Assembly: GCF_001189365.1 (NCBI RefSeq)
Contig: NZ_LFJJ01000002.1
Coordinates: 48,691-112,690, forward strand
DNA: 64,000 bases
Direction of reading: 5' to 3'
Source of the DNA: Candidatus Burkholderia verschuerenii
GTDB taxonomy: Bacteria; Pseudomonadota; Gammaproteobacteria; Burkholderiales; Burkholderiaceae
The position numbers and the translations under genes are program-made. Under the pieces are notes generated by a model that was not told the DNA's origin, did not search any database, and saw nothing but the letters and a program-made list of their open reading frames with translations. Below, piece by piece: positions 33,606 through 42,504 of the stretch; within the stretch, counting starts at the first letter, position 1; every line of letters begins with the position of its first letter.

Positions 33606-34360
33606 CTGTCCACAAATCCATAGGCCAGCAGACCACAAACTTATCCACGGAAAACTGAGCCTTATTAATTGAATAGAAATAAATACTTGTAAACCGACAG
33701 GGTAAACCTATAGGCGTAAACTACTTGGGAACGCCGGAAAACCAATACTGGCATGGGTTTGCTGGCGATAAGCGCGACCAATTAACCTCATGGGCGCGAC
33801 CAATTAACCCCACACCCGCGACCAGTTCACCCCAAATGCGCGACCAATTAACCTCGAATAACTCCAAATCGCGCGACCAAATAACCCTGCATAAATCGGA
33901 CTATCCACAGGGGTTATCCACAAAAACATGCGCGACTAAATAACCTCAAGGGACCGCGACCAGATAACCTCAGCGCGACCAAATCACCCCAAGCGCGACC
34001 AGATAACCTCGGAGATTGCTGCGCGACCAAATAACCTCAGCAGAAGCGCGACCAAATAACCTCGTTGGCGTCAGGCGCGACCAAATAACCTCGTGATTCG
34101 TGCTTGGCCAAGCGGAGGCGCGACCAAATAACCTCAAAACGTCAAGTCAAGGCTTTGCGTCGTGCTTGCGTCGTATATGCGTCGTTGACGCCTCATCGGG
34201 TAGGCGCGACCAAATAACCTCAGACAACCGGAGGTGAGCGCTCGCTTGCGCGGATGGGAAAAAGGGGGGTGAGTGCCCGCTTACGCGAGAAAGGCGCTGC
34301 GGAACTGGCCGACAATGGGGAACGAGTCGCGCAGAGCGCGACCAAATAACCTCACTACGG
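33606..34360. other. oriV, vegetative replication origin
   Basis: The region combines DnaA-box-like sites (TTATCCACG at 33641-33649, CTATCCACA at 33901-33909, and a perfect TTATCCACA at 33914-33922), an AT-rich stretch at 33661-33720 that could be the unwinding element, and 15 direct-repeat iterons (33772-34353). repA lies immediately to the right on the minus strand, pointing towards the origin. Three TGCGTCGT copies at 34156-34163, 34167-34174 and 34178-34186 sit between iterons 13 and 14. The architecture is that of iteron-controlled theta plasmids. Confidence 0.9.
33772..34353 (+). repeat. Array of 15 iterons, consensus GCGCGACCAAATAACCTC
   Basis: Direct 18-bp repeats starting at 33772, 33794, 33816, 33838, 33871, 33930, 33954, 33973, 33993, 34021, 34046, 34075, 34118, 34204 and 34336. 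The first four have AATT in place of AAAT and are spaced exactly 22 bp apart, two helical turns. From 34021 on the copies are identical to the consensus. Spacing widens towards repA. All have the same orientation. They are the presumed RepA-binding sites. Confidence 0.93.
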
Positions 34361-34370
34361 GCGCGGTGAG

Positions 34371-35288
34371 TCAGCCGTTGACGACTTCGAGGCGGGGTGC
34401 GACGGGGGTGGGCGACGGAAGGAGAATGAGACCACTATCGCTGTAGTCCACATTGAGGCGTGGGTAGACAGCTTTGACCGAGTTGAGCGCCTTAAGGAAG
34501 TCGGCGCGGAAGTCGCGTAGACGCCCGTAGCTGGAGCCGAACTGGTTGTAGAGTTGCTGCCAAGTTGGACGCGAGGAGCTTTTCAGCGAGAACATGCGGT
34601 ACGCGAGCCACTGATAAATGTCCAGTTCGAGCGGCGATTGCTGCAACGCAAGAACGGCACGAAGGTCCAGCGGAATGCAATGAGCCGTGATTTCTTGAAA
34701 AAACTTGTCGGTAAGAATGATTTCGCTCTGGAAGAGCGAATCCTGGCGTTCGTTGTCGTTCTGATCGAAAAACAGCGTGAAGTCTTCGGCGAATTGAAGG
34801 AGGTCGGTCTTCTTCATTCGCGCCGTGTCCAGGTCGCCGGTGATGAATGCCGCCCGCGCGTTGAGAAGGCGGTCTGCCTGGTCGATAAGACGGCGGCCGG
34901 CTCCATTCTTTCCTCTGCTGCGGTCAATATTGAGCTTGCGGCAAAACTCGGCGAAGTTACCGCCTGTGCTGATGCGTCGGCTGCCCGTGCGAACGGCCTC
35001 TGAAGTCAGCCAGATAACGAACAGGCGTGGATACGTGCCGAAGGGGATGCCTTTAAGAGGATCGCCCTGAATCCAAAGGGTGTAGTCGCCGTTCTTGCGA
35101 ACCCAAGCTCCGTTAGTAAGCTGTTCGGGCTTGGGATTACGGTACGGAAGCGAAGCCGAGACTAGGCACTTTGCGCCGAAAGCCTTTTCGTCGTCCCGAG
35201 GCTCTGCGGAGAGAATCTCCGTGGACGTGTCGATGATCTTGGCGCTGCGATTGACGCTTTGACGTGCAAGTGAAGTGGTTTCGGACAT
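34371..35288 (-). CDS. repA: RepA-family replication initiator
   Basis: Plasmid replication initiator of the 'plasmid encoded RepA' type, 305 aa, which should bind the adjacent iterons. Characteristic stretches are WVRKNGDYTLWIQGDPLKGIPFGTYPRLFVIWL, GNFAEFCRKLNIDRSRGKNGAGRRL and the winged-helix-like LDIYQWLAYRMFSL...WQQLYNQFGSSYGRLRDFRADFLKALNSV. ATG 35288 has GGGAG 8 bases upstream; a TTG at 35294 is discounted. Its promoter contains an RCGTAT dyad, which may provide control in addition to iteron-mediated regulation. Confidence 0.9.
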   Translation of the reverse strand: MSETTSLARQSVNRSAKIIDTSTEILSAEPRDDEKAFGAKCLVSASLPYRNPKPEQLTNGAWVRKNGDYTLWIQGDPLKGIPFGTYPRLFVIWLTSEAVRTGSRRISTGGNFAEFCRKLNIDRSRGKNGAGRRLIDQADRLLNARAAFITGDLDTARMKKTDLLQFAEDFTLFFDQNDNERQDSLFQSEIILTDKFFQEITAHCIPLDLRAVLALQQSPLELDIYQWLAYRMFSLKSSSRPTWQQLYNQFGSSYGRLRDFRADFLKALNSVKAVYPRLNVDYSDSGLILLPSPTPVAPRLEVVNG

Positions 35289-35318
35289 GAGCAATGCTCC
35301 CGAGGCGGCTCAAAGATT

Positions 35319-35340
35319 ACGTATAGATACAACGATACGG
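35319..35340. promoter_or_regulatory. RCGTAT dyad upstream of repA
   Basis: Arms ACGTAT / ATACGG with a 10-bp spacer, 31 bp before the repA start codon. Read on the minus strand, TTCCGT-17 bp-TAATCT fits a sigma70 promoter overlapping the dyad. Confidence 0.72.
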
Positions 35341-35467
35341 AATCTACGAAAGATATTTCATTATGTCAAGGAAGATCATACGTCAAACAACTACGAATCG
35401 CCAAGGGATTGCGGGTTGTCGGCCGGGATGACGGACCACGGGACAGCGCGATCGCATGCGCGGCTTG

Positions 35468-35490
35468 GGCCGCGCGCCCGGAGCGCGGCC
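35468..35490. repeat. GC-rich hairpin between repA and the 99-aa gene
   Basis: Arms GGCCGCGC / GCGCGGCC with a 7-bp loop; a loosely T-rich stretch follows on the plus strand after 20 bp. It lies 60 bp past the stop of the minus-strand gene and might act as a weak terminator or structural element. No T-run follows on the minus strand. Confidence 0.4.
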
Positions 35491-35549
35491 ATTCTATTGT
35501 GTGTTGTTTTTTCGGGAACGAGGGCGGGGAAGAGACCGCGTTTCGCTGG

Positions 35550-35849
35550 TCAGCGCGGAATGAAGCGCTTGCGCGGGTCGATCTGGTCACGAGGGTCGAT
35601 GGCCCGCGTGGTGTTGTCGGCCACGACCGTTTGCGATGACCCGGCAATGTGCTCGCCTGCATGCGCTAGCTCGGCGAGAAGACCGAGGCCGCCAAGTGTG
35701 GCGAGGTGGTTCAGCCCTTCCGTTTCGCCGCTTTCCAGTTCGGACACAGCGAGTCGCGCAACTGCGGACGGCCTGACGATCGGTGTCGATGGAGCATTGG
35801 CTGGCTCGGCGGGGCGGGGCTTCAGCTTGGGTTTGATCGGGGCATTCAC
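35550..35849 (-). CDS. Small Pro-rich protein upstream of repA, unknown function
   Basis: 99 aa: a basic Pro/Lys N-terminus (NAPIKPKLKPRPAEPANAPSTP) and a helical middle (HLATLGGLGLLAELAHAGEHI). ATG 35849 has a strong AAGGAGG, and an RCGTAT dyad lies 41 bp upstream, so it is convincingly expressed. It is transcribed in the same direction as repA and divergently from the dotM gene set. A replication-control or regulatory role is possible but nothing in the sequence proves it. A long plus-strand open frame over the same DNA is a shadow. Confidence 0.6.
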   Translation of the reverse strand: MNAPIKPKLKPRPAEPANAPSTPIVRPSAVARLAVSELESGETEGLNHLATLGGLGLLAELAHAGEHIAGSSQTVVADNTTRAIDPRDQIDPRKRFIPR

Positions 35850-35889
35850 CAGAACCTCCTTGACTGGTAGGCAAAAAATTGACGTGATT

Positions 35890-35911
35890 ACGTATCGTCG
35901 ATACTATACGC
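35890..35911. promoter_or_regulatory. RCGTAT dyad in a divergent promoter
   Basis: Arms ACGTAT / ATACGC with a 10-bp spacer, between the minus-strand 99-aa gene and the plus-strand gene at 35937. A single site could control both directions. Confidence 0.72.
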
Positions 35912-35936
35912 AATTACTAAAACCGATCCTAGCACA

Positions 35937-36353
35937 ATGGTCCGTGGCCTTGGAAACCCGCGCAGCGATCTGATCGACCTGATCACCTCCGAGGTCGGGC
36001 GGATGGTCGCGCGCCGAATTGATGACGCGCATGGGTATGACACGGCGAAGCCGACCAAGGCTGTCCGGTCTGCGGCTGCTCGCATGGTGGAGATCGTCCG
36101 CGCGATGGATCGGGACCAGATGGAGGCGTGTCATGAAGAATTGAACGCGTTTTTCCGGCTGGTTCCGTTTAGCGAAGCGATCCCGGTTGCAATCGAGATC
36201 GAGATGAAGTGGCCGCATCACATCGAGACGTTGCCGGAAGCAAACCAACGGCTTGATCTGATTCGCAAGGGCGGTGAGTACGCCATGATCTTCAGCCCCG
36301 AGAAGATCGAGAACGTGCTCGCGTGCATTGCCGAAATCGAAGCGAGGCAATAG
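35937..36353 (+). CDS. Unknown helical protein at the head of the dotM operon
   Basis: 138 aa, mostly helical, no signal or membrane segment (SDLIDLITSEVGRMVARRIDDAHGYDTAKPTKAVRSAAARMVEIVRAMDRDQMEACHEELNAFF). The ATG at 35937 has no clear ribosome binding site and lies 26 bp after the dyad, so the message may be nearly leaderless. The next gene follows after 2 bp. Family not recognised. Confidence 0.5.
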   Translation: MVRGLGNPRSDLIDLITSEVGRMVARRIDDAHGYDTAKPTKAVRSAAARMVEIVRAMDRDQMEACHEELNAFFRLVPFSEAIPVAIEIEMKWPHHIETLPEANQRLDLIRKGGEYAMIFSPEKIENVLACIAEIEARQ

Positions 36354-36355
36354 CG

Positions 36356-36781
36356 ATGCCATACATCCCTTTCCCTGTGCAGGAACAAACGTTTGAAGCG
36401 TGCGTTGCGCAGGCGGAGCAGAAGTACGCCGTGCCTTCCTGCATTCTGCGCGCAGTCCATGAAACGGAGTCGTCGGGCGCTCTCAGTCCCGGACTCGTGC
36501 GTGCGAACCGGAACGGCACGAAAGACTATGGTGTGACGCAAATCAACACCGTGTGGACCAACTATTTTCAGCGGAACTTCGGCATTTCTGCGACGCAGTT
36601 CGCGGACAACGCGTGCCTCGCCGTGAATGGTGCCGCGTACATCATCCGATACGAGATCAATGCGTCCGGTGACTTCTGGACGGGCGTCGGTAACTACCAC
36701 AGCCGGACACCGGGCGAACACGATCGGTATGTGAGAAAAGTTGCTACTGAAGCGGAGAGGTTCGGATGCCAGATCAGGTAA
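36356..36781 (+). CDS. Lytic transglycosylase (SLT domain)
   Basis: Peptidoglycan-cleaving transglycosylase, 141 aa. The catalytic Glu is probably E38 in RAVHETESSG, followed by the DYGVTQIN motif and AVNGAAYIIRYEI...FWTGVGNYHSRTPGEHDRYVRKV, typical of conjugation-type SLT proteins. No obvious signal peptide is present with ATG 36356; a short hydrophobic start is also lacking in the longer form. It opens the wall for the transfer channel or pilus. It overlaps dotM by 16 bp. Confidence 0.85.
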   Translation: MPYIPFPVQEQTFEACVAQAEQKYAVPSCILRAVHETESSGALSPGLVRANRNGTKDYGVTQINTVWTNYFQRNFGISATQFADNACLAVNGAAYIIRYEINASGDFWTGVGNYHSRTPGEHDRYVRKVATEAERFGCQIR

Positions 36782-37881
36782 GCAACCGTAGTTCTGCTCC
36801 AATCTTTATCCTCTCGGCCATCATCATAGGCTGTGCATTGGTGATGATGTGGCATCTCAAACATGAGGTGATCACGCAAAGGCTGCTGATCTGGAAGGCA
36901 TACGAAGTCATGCCGATTTCGTATCTCTCGGGGACGGCCGACGAGTTGAAAGGGCGGCTGGTTCTCTATTTCCGTTACGCGCGGGTGATGACGTTCAAGG
37001 AGGTGTTCATTCTTGGGTGGCAGATCGGCGCGTTCTATGTGGTGATTCCGATCGGCATGAGCGCGTGGATCGCCTGGAAGGCTTTGCGGCATCCAATCGT
37101 TCTCGCGACGCGAGTCCATACGGTTCAGTCGCTGCTCGAAGTGCAGAGCAAATCCTTCTCGGCTGTCGCGCCGATTCTTCTGCGCGATCTGACTGACGAC
37201 CCTTCACCTGAGTGGGCCTCATCCATGCATCCCGAGGAGTGGGTCGCGGAGCACGGCTTGATCGTCAATGAGCGGCTGGAGATCGAGCGGACGAGAGATC
37301 TGTTGGTGAAGCAGCTAGGAAAGTCGATCACATCACTGGCGAAGCTAAAGGCCCACGAGAAAGCCTTGTTCGCGATCTTCGGGTTGCGTGTTTTCTTCAA
37401 GGACACGAAGGCGTCGCAGGCATTGATTGATGCACTCAATTACAGCGCGATCAACGTGAAGTCGCGGCCGAATTTCGCATTGGCGCGTGAAGCATTCGCG
37501 CGGTGTGCGAGTGCGAAGCCCGCACAGAAATGGCTTATGAAGCATCCGTACCCAAGGACGCTCCTGATGGCTTTGCTTATCGAGTCCAGACAGATGGGCG
37601 TTCTGCCGTCGTCTAACTTCATTTGGTTGAAGCCGTTAGACCGCGCACTTTGGTATCCGTTGAACACTGCCGGCCGGAAGGTTCCATTCATGGAGTCGGC
37701 AGGCGTCTTCAACCAGATGCAGGCTGAGGAAGTGGCGTGGGACAACAACTGCGTGCTCACTGAGCCGCACGTCGATGACGCGATCAATGGTATTCAGCAG
37801 TACCTGGAAGAGACGGGCATCCTTGACGCGCCGACGAAAAACGAATTTACACTGAGGAATCCAAATGAAACTAAGTCTTGA
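36766..37881 (+). CDS. dotM: DotM/IcmP/TrbA coupling-complex protein
   Basis: Inner-membrane partner of the DotL coupling protein, 371 aa. Transmembrane helices lie at about 10-28 and 87-107. The cytoplasmic domain contains FSAVAPILLRDLTDDPSPEWASSMHPEEWVAEHGL, LKAHEKALFAIFGLRVF and the C-terminal LKPLDRALWYPLNTAGRKVPFMESAGVFNQMQAE, all typical of DotM/TrbA. The gene order dotM-trbB-dotL matches trbA-trbB-trbC of R64. Confidence 0.9.
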   Translation: MPDQVSNRSSAPIFILSAIIIGCALVMMWHLKHEVITQRLLIWKAYEVMPISYLSGTADELKGRLVLYFRYARVMTFKEVFILGWQIGAFYVVIPIGMSAWIAWKALRHPIVLATRVHTVQSLLEVQSKSFSAVAPILLRDLTDDPSPEWASSMHPEEWVAEHGLIVNERLEIERTRDLLVKQLGKSITSLAKLKAHEKALFAIFGLRVFFKDTKASQALIDALNYSAINVKSRPNFALAREAFARCASAKPAQKWLMKHPYPRTLLMALLIESRQMGVLPSSNFIWLKPLDRALWYPLNTAGRKVPFMESAGVFNQMQAEEVAWDNNCVLTEPHVDDAINGIQQYLEETGILDAPTKNEFTLRNPNETKS

Positions 37882-38884
37882 GAGAAACGCTCCGATGCCG
37901 AAGGATTGCGTGTTGGTGGAGCCGGAGGGCACAGTGTTTTTGTCGTTCATGCAGACAGGTTTCATCAAGGCGGTTTCGCGTACCAGGTATGCAAGCGGTG
38001 ATGCGGCAGCGACGGGCGCTTTCATGGTGTCGTCGGCGCAGCCGAAAGATGGCGAAGAAAGCGACGCAATGCATGCGTTGACTTTCGTCAGCGAGGTTGC
38101 CGGGGACGAAAAGATCGTGATCCTGGAGCGCTTTAATACGAAGGACGACGCAGAGGCGGCATGGTCGATGGTTCATCGATCGCTACGTCGATACGTTGTC
38201 AACGAGCGGCGCAAGCGCGCTTGGCGCACCTTCTTAAGATACGTTGGTGTGCCGTTTATCGTGCTCGCTGTGGGCATGGCAATGGTGCGCTACCTTGACT
38301 CGCACAACGGTTCGCTGGAAGCGCTGAATGCGATTATGCGAGCCGCAGGAACGATGAACGGCACGCAGGCGAGCCGGAACCTTTCGCAACAGGGCATGAC
38401 GCAACCTGCGGGAAGTGCCTCCGCGACTCTTGTGGATACGACTCGCTCGGCCGACGTGGCCGCCGTGTCTCAGATGGCGTCGATCCACTTCGGGTTGGAC
38501 AACCAGCCGCCCGAGAAGACTCTGTATGTGTACTCGGACCCGAACTGTCCTGCCTGCAAGCAGTTCGAGTCGCACATCACTGATCTGGCAAAGGACTTTT
38601 CTGTCTACGTGCTGCCGGTTGCATATCAGGGTGATGACCATGGCAAGGCGGCGGCTGCGCTGTGCGCGAAGGACCAGCAAGGCGCGTGGGTTAGCGCGCT
38701 TGGAGGGGCGGTATCGCGGGATGGCAGCGATTGCCTCAATGGCTACACCGGCGTGAAGGCGAACATGCAGCAGTTCGAGCGACTCGGCTTCAACTCGACG
38801 CCGCGCGTCGTCAGTGGGACGGGGTTCATCTTCCCTGAAGGGGCACCCGCAAAGATGATCCGTCTGCAAGCAGCAGAGAAGTAA
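37865..38884 (+). CDS. trbB: TrbB-like membrane-anchored thioredoxin-fold protein
   Basis: 339 aa. A cytoplasmic N-terminal domain (1-120), a transmembrane helix at about 125-142 and a periplasmic DsbC/DsbG-like thioredoxin domain with the active site DPNCPACKQF (CPAC at about 228-231). R64 TrbB is a DsbC-like protein in the same place and is thought to fold transfer proteins. A second Cys pair (AALCAKD..., GSDCLNG) lies in the inserted helical part. The start overlaps dotM by 17 bp. Confidence 0.85.
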   Translation: MKLSLERNAPMPKDCVLVEPEGTVFLSFMQTGFIKAVSRTRYASGDAAATGAFMVSSAQPKDGEESDAMHALTFVSEVAGDEKIVILERFNTKDDAEAAWSMVHRSLRRYVVNERRKRAWRTFLRYVGVPFIVLAVGMAMVRYLDSHNGSLEALNAIMRAAGTMNGTQASRNLSQQGMTQPAGSASATLVDTTRSADVAAVSQMASIHFGLDNQPPEKTLYVYSDPNCPACKQFESHITDLAKDFSVYVLPVAYQGDDHGKAAAALCAKDQQGAWVSALGGAVSRDGSDCLNGYTGVKANMQQFERLGFNSTPRVVSGTGFIFPEGAPAKMIRLQAAEK

Positions 38885-38920
38885 GACCCGCGCGAGCAAC
38901 CGACACGAATCGACCGGCGC

Positions 38921-41809
38921 ATGGCACAACAATACGGCACCTCGCAACGCCAGGAACTATCGCAACGGCGTATCACGTTAGACCCGCGCACGTTCCTTGA
39001 CCGTGTCGGCGGGTCGCTGACGCACCCGCGCACGTATGCGCGCTTCCAGATCGCCATGGCGGTGCTGGCGTGCGTTTTGGCTTTCGTCTGGTTGCCGATC
39101 ACCATTTTCATGGTGATTTTGCAGATCTGGTTCTCGTGGCAGCGACACGAGATGCCAATGCGCTACCCAAAGGACTTGGGCGGTATCGATCCGTCGCTCG
39201 ATGTGGAGAAGCCGAATCCGAAGGGGAAGGGTGAGATTGTCGAGCGGAACGAGGCAGACGGCATTATCTACATCGGGAATCAGCGTTCGATCGACAGGGC
39301 TGAACACCTCAAAGAGCTATGGGTGACCAACTCCGACGCCCGGACCCATATGCTGTTGATGGGAACCACCGGCTCGGGCAAGACCGTCACGTTGCTCAGT
39401 TTGTGTTTCAACGCTCTTGCGTGGGGATCTGGCTTCTTCTATTCAGACGGTAAGGCCGATTCGAGTCTGCACGCGGCGGTGTGGTCGCTCTGTCGGCGCG
39501 TTGGGCGTGAAGATGACTACCTCGTCCTGAACTTCATGACGGGCGGAGCGGACCCGTACAAGAAGAAGAAATCCACTGAAAAGACTTCGAACGGCACGAA
39601 TCCATGGTTCGAGGGTGGACCGGACTTTCTGTCGCAGCTTTCGTCGTCACTTCTGCCCAAGGCGAGCGGAGACGGCGCGCAGTGGCAGCAGAAGGCCGTC
39701 AACATGATGGACGCGCTCATTCGGACGCTGTGCTACGAGCGCGCAGTTGGCAACATCACACTTTCGATCGGGGTGATCCGGGAATACCTCGCGCTTCCGA
39801 ATCTGGTGAAGCTTTACCTGAAGGGTAAGAAAGGCGAGATTCCTGAGTTTGCATTCCTGCCGATCAAGGCGTATCTGGAAACTGGCTTGCCGGGTTTCAA
39901 GCCAGATCAGGCGGACAAGCCTGACAAGTGGGATCAGACGGTGTGGGACCAGCACGGATACCTGACCGGCCAGTATGCCCGTACGCTGTCGATGTTGATG
40001 GACACCTACGGGTACATCTTCAAGGATAAGTATTCCGAAGTAGACATGATGGATGTGCTGCTGAACCGGCGCATTCTCGTGGTGATGATTCCGACGCTGG
40101 AGAAATCGTCTCAGGAGGCAGCAAACCTCGGAAAGCTCGTTGTGTCGAGCATCCGGTTGATGATGGCCATGAACCTCGGGCACAGGCTCGAAGGAACGTA
40201 TAAGGACATCATCGACACGAAGGCAACGAAGTCTCCGGCACCGTACATCATCACGATGGACGAACTCGGATACTACTTCGCTGAAGGCATCGCGCTCATG
40301 TTCGCGCAGGCCCGAAGCCTTGGCTTCATGATGATCGCGGCAGGGCAGGACATTGCCGCGATGGCAAAGGGAGAGAACAAGGAAGAAGTCGATTCGATGA
40401 TTGCCAACACGAAGATCAAGTACACGTTGGCACTCGAAGATCCCGATAAGACGCTCGATGTCTTCAAGAAGGTCGCCGGTCAGGCAATCACCGTCGAGAC
40501 TGGTTCCTTCGAGGGGTCAGTGAACAACTTCACCTCCACGAGCTACAGGCAGAACCTTACTGGTTCGATCCAGCGGCGCGATCGCATCGAATTGCAGGAG
40601 TTGAAAGCCCTCAAGGAGATGCAGGGCGTCCTGATCTTCAAGGATCAGGTGACGCGAGCACGCAGCTTCACGTGGTTCCATTCGACCAAGTTTTCCGACT
40701 TGCCTTTCAGACTTAACCGCTTCCTTCAGGTGAACCGGCCGAACCGCGAGGATCTGACCGACAAGCTGAAGCCGATTGACCAGGCGGATGCCCGCTTTAC
40801 GACGATCGATCGGATCATGAAGAAGATCCGGCTCGGACGAGCGCCTACCTACATTGGAACGATCGACCCCATTGTCGATGCGTTGCTCGATACGTACCAC
40901 GCCATTGAGTCTCACAACCCGAACGAGACGGCGGTTAATCGCGGCATTGCCTATTACGTCGCGGCCGTCGCGGCAATGCGCAAACACCAGGCGGACGAGG
41001 CCGGGCGCTATTGGGAGCCGATCGAGGTCGATCCATCGACGCTCGATGATGCGCCGCCCATGGAAGTTCAAGCTGAGGAAGACGCGCCAATGGCGTTTGC
41101 TCGGGCTGCCAAGGGCGAGCATTCGTTGCCGGACGGCGCGCGCAATCCGGTCTATCACGATCCGCCGTTGCAGGAGAAAGCGAAGGAAGGCGAATCCTTT
41201 GAGGATCTGGTGCGGCAATTTACTGAGGCACCGTCTGACGCAAAGCAGGCTGATCCATCAACATTCGTGCCGCCTGACTATGACGCGGGCGAGGCCGCCT
41301 TGCCCGCGAGCGGAGAGTCGTCGGCCGGGATGAAGAGAGCCGAACCGGCGTCTGATCCGATGGGCGGTACGCCGGCAGCGGACGACGATCTGGATGCCTT
41401 CCTGCGGCGTTTTCAGTCTCCCGAGGCCGATAGCGGAGCGGGTGCCTCCACGGTGGGCGATAAGGCGGAAACCGAGCCGGCTGCGCAGCCGGAAGAGCAG
41501 CCGTCTGCTGGAGCGTTTGCGGAGGAGGTGGTAGCGGATCTTGATTCGGTGCTCGCGGCCAACGTGGGCGAGCGGCATGCAAAAGAGGTGGTGATCGGAT
41601 TCACGGAGAAAACGGCTGAAACGTTGGTGAAGATCGAGGAGGCTCTCGGCAGTGAGAATCCGGTGGAGTCGATGAAGACTACCGAGGCCGAGATCTCCGC
41701 TCAACTGAAGTGGACGAAGTCGGTGGACGAAATGTCCGAAGCGGATCTGGACAGTATGTTCAGCAACATCGAGGCAACGATCAGCCGGTCGGCAAACAGG
41801 GTGAAGTGA
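38921..41809 (+). CDS. dotL: DotL/IcmO/TrbC type IV coupling protein
   Basis: VirD4-family coupling ATPase that brings the relaxase-DNA complex to the channel, 962 aa. A pair of transmembrane helices lies at about 42-72; Walker A is GTTGSGKTVTLL near residue 147; Walker B is YIITMDELGYYF; further motifs are GFMMIAAGQDIAAMA and a TYGYIFKDKYSEVDMMDVLLNRRILVVMIP block. The C-terminal 200 residues are acidic and low complexity, as in DotL, whose tail binds the DotN/IcmS/IcmW/LvgA adaptors. Its stop overlaps the next start (TGATG). Confidence 0.93.
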   Translation: MAQQYGTSQRQELSQRRITLDPRTFLDRVGGSLTHPRTYARFQIAMAVLACVLAFVWLPITIFMVILQIWFSWQRHEMPMRYPKDLGGIDPSLDVEKPNPKGKGEIVERNEADGIIYIGNQRSIDRAEHLKELWVTNSDARTHMLLMGTTGSGKTVTLLSLCFNALAWGSGFFYSDGKADSSLHAAVWSLCRRVGREDDYLVLNFMTGGADPYKKKKSTEKTSNGTNPWFEGGPDFLSQLSSSLLPKASGDGAQWQQKAVNMMDALIRTLCYERAVGNITLSIGVIREYLALPNLVKLYLKGKKGEIPEFAFLPIKAYLETGLPGFKPDQADKPDKWDQTVWDQHGYLTGQYARTLSMLMDTYGYIFKDKYSEVDMMDVLLNRRILVVMIPTLEKSSQEAANLGKLVVSSIRLMMAMNLGHRLEGTYKDIIDTKATKSPAPYIITMDELGYYFAEGIALMFAQARSLGFMMIAAGQDIAAMAKGENKEEVDSMIANTKIKYTLALEDPDKTLDVFKKVAGQAITVETGSFEGSVNNFTSTSYRQNLTGSIQRRDRIELQELKALKEMQGVLIFKDQVTRARSFTWFHSTKFSDLPFRLNRFLQVNRPNREDLTDKLKPIDQADARFTTIDRIMKKIRLGRAPTYIGTIDPIVDALLDTYHAIESHNPNETAVNRGIAYYVAAVAAMRKHQADEAGRYWEPIEVDPSTLDDAPPMEVQAEEDAPMAFARAAKGEHSLPDGARNPVYHDPPLQEKAKEGESFEDLVRQFTEAPSDAKQADPSTFVPPDYDAGEAALPASGESSAGMKRAEPASDPMGGTPAADDDLDAFLRRFQSPEADSGAGASTVGDKAETEPAAQPEEQPSAGAFAEEVVADLDSVLAANVGERHAKEVVIGFTEKTAETLVKIEEALGSENPVESMKTTEAEISAQLKWTKSVDEMSEADLDSMFSNIEATISRSANRVK

Positions 41810-42348
41810 TGATCGCACGAAGAGACTTTTGCAAGGCGTTCGCGGCCGCTGCGGCACTGGCTCCATTGGTTTCGCCCGTGAAGGCGAGCGTGCAGGCAGG
41901 CCAAGCCGTACCGACGCTGCTGTGGGTCCGTCGAGGCGCAGACGAAGCCACGATCGACTACTCGACCGACGACGGATTCCGGGCGATCTCATGGATGCTA
42001 CGCGATGTGAAGGCCGGAGTCGTTGGTACGCCCGCCTGGTCGCTTCTTCAGCAGTGGTCGTGGATGCAGGCGTGGCTTGCGGCCTACGGGACGCATGCAC
42101 GGTTTGACATCCATTCTGGACTAAGAACCAAGGCGACAAACGACTACTACGAAGGGGCGCTTGCTTCCTATCACCTCCCGGATTCCAACATGGTGTTCCG
42201 CGCGGGCGACTTCAGTTCGCCATCCGTATCAAGCGAGTACATGGGGCGACTGGCGTACCTCTCCCAGCAGGGCGGAGTCGGCTTTTACATGCGAAATTTC
42301 ACCCATACCGACGTGCGGGGCCGAGTGGTTTTCTGGCGCTCGAAGTAG
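41809..42348 (+). CDS. Tat-exported M15/DUF882-type (YcbK-like) peptidoglycan peptidase
   Basis: 179 aa. The N-terminus ARRDFCKAFAAAAALAPLVSPVKA is a twin-arginine signal (RRxFxK). The mature part resembles the DUF882/YcbK (MepK) murein endopeptidases: LLQQWSWMQAWL, FDIHSGLRTKATND, SYHLPDSNMVFRAGDF and GVGFYMRNFTHTDVRGRVVFW, which contain the His/Asp/His zinc ligands expected. It would cut peptide cross-links while the SLT protein cuts glycans. It is translationally coupled to dotL. Confidence 0.8.
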   Translation: MIARRDFCKAFAAAAALAPLVSPVKASVQAGQAVPTLLWVRRGADEATIDYSTDDGFRAISWMLRDVKAGVVGTPAWSLLQQWSWMQAWLAAYGTHARFDIHSGLRTKATNDYYEGALASYHLPDSNMVFRAGDFSSPSVSSEYMGRLAYLSQQGGVGFYMRNFTHTDVRGRVVFWRSK

Positions 42349-42462
42349 AGGGTCGGTTCGCAAACGTTTCCCGTGCCATTGGTGCGGTGGCGCACGTTCA
42401 GGTCATACAAAATATTGCGGGAAATTACCTCCTTACGGATTATGTGCAACGCACCCTTAGAT

Positions 42463-42484
42463 GCGTATAATCAATGCGATACAT
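42463..42484. promoter_or_regulatory. RCGTAT dyad upstream of the 409-aa gene
   Basis: Arms GCGTAT / ATACAT with a 10-bp spacer, 20 bp before the start codon at 42505. A TATAAT sits inside the left half. Confidence 0.68.
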
Positions 42485-42504
42485 AATCCACAACGGAGTA
42501 CCGT

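Noticed and set aside
33772..34353. Regular short repeats with spacers that look like a CRISPR array
   Set aside because: The spacers vary from 1 to over 100 bp, repeats are 18 bp and non-palindromic, there are no cas genes, and repA plus DnaA boxes identify iterons.
35275..35973. 232-codon plus-strand open frame
   Set aside because: It runs antisense through the 99-aa minus-strand gene that has a strong ribosome binding site, and its product is low-complexity Arg/Ser-rich without motifs.
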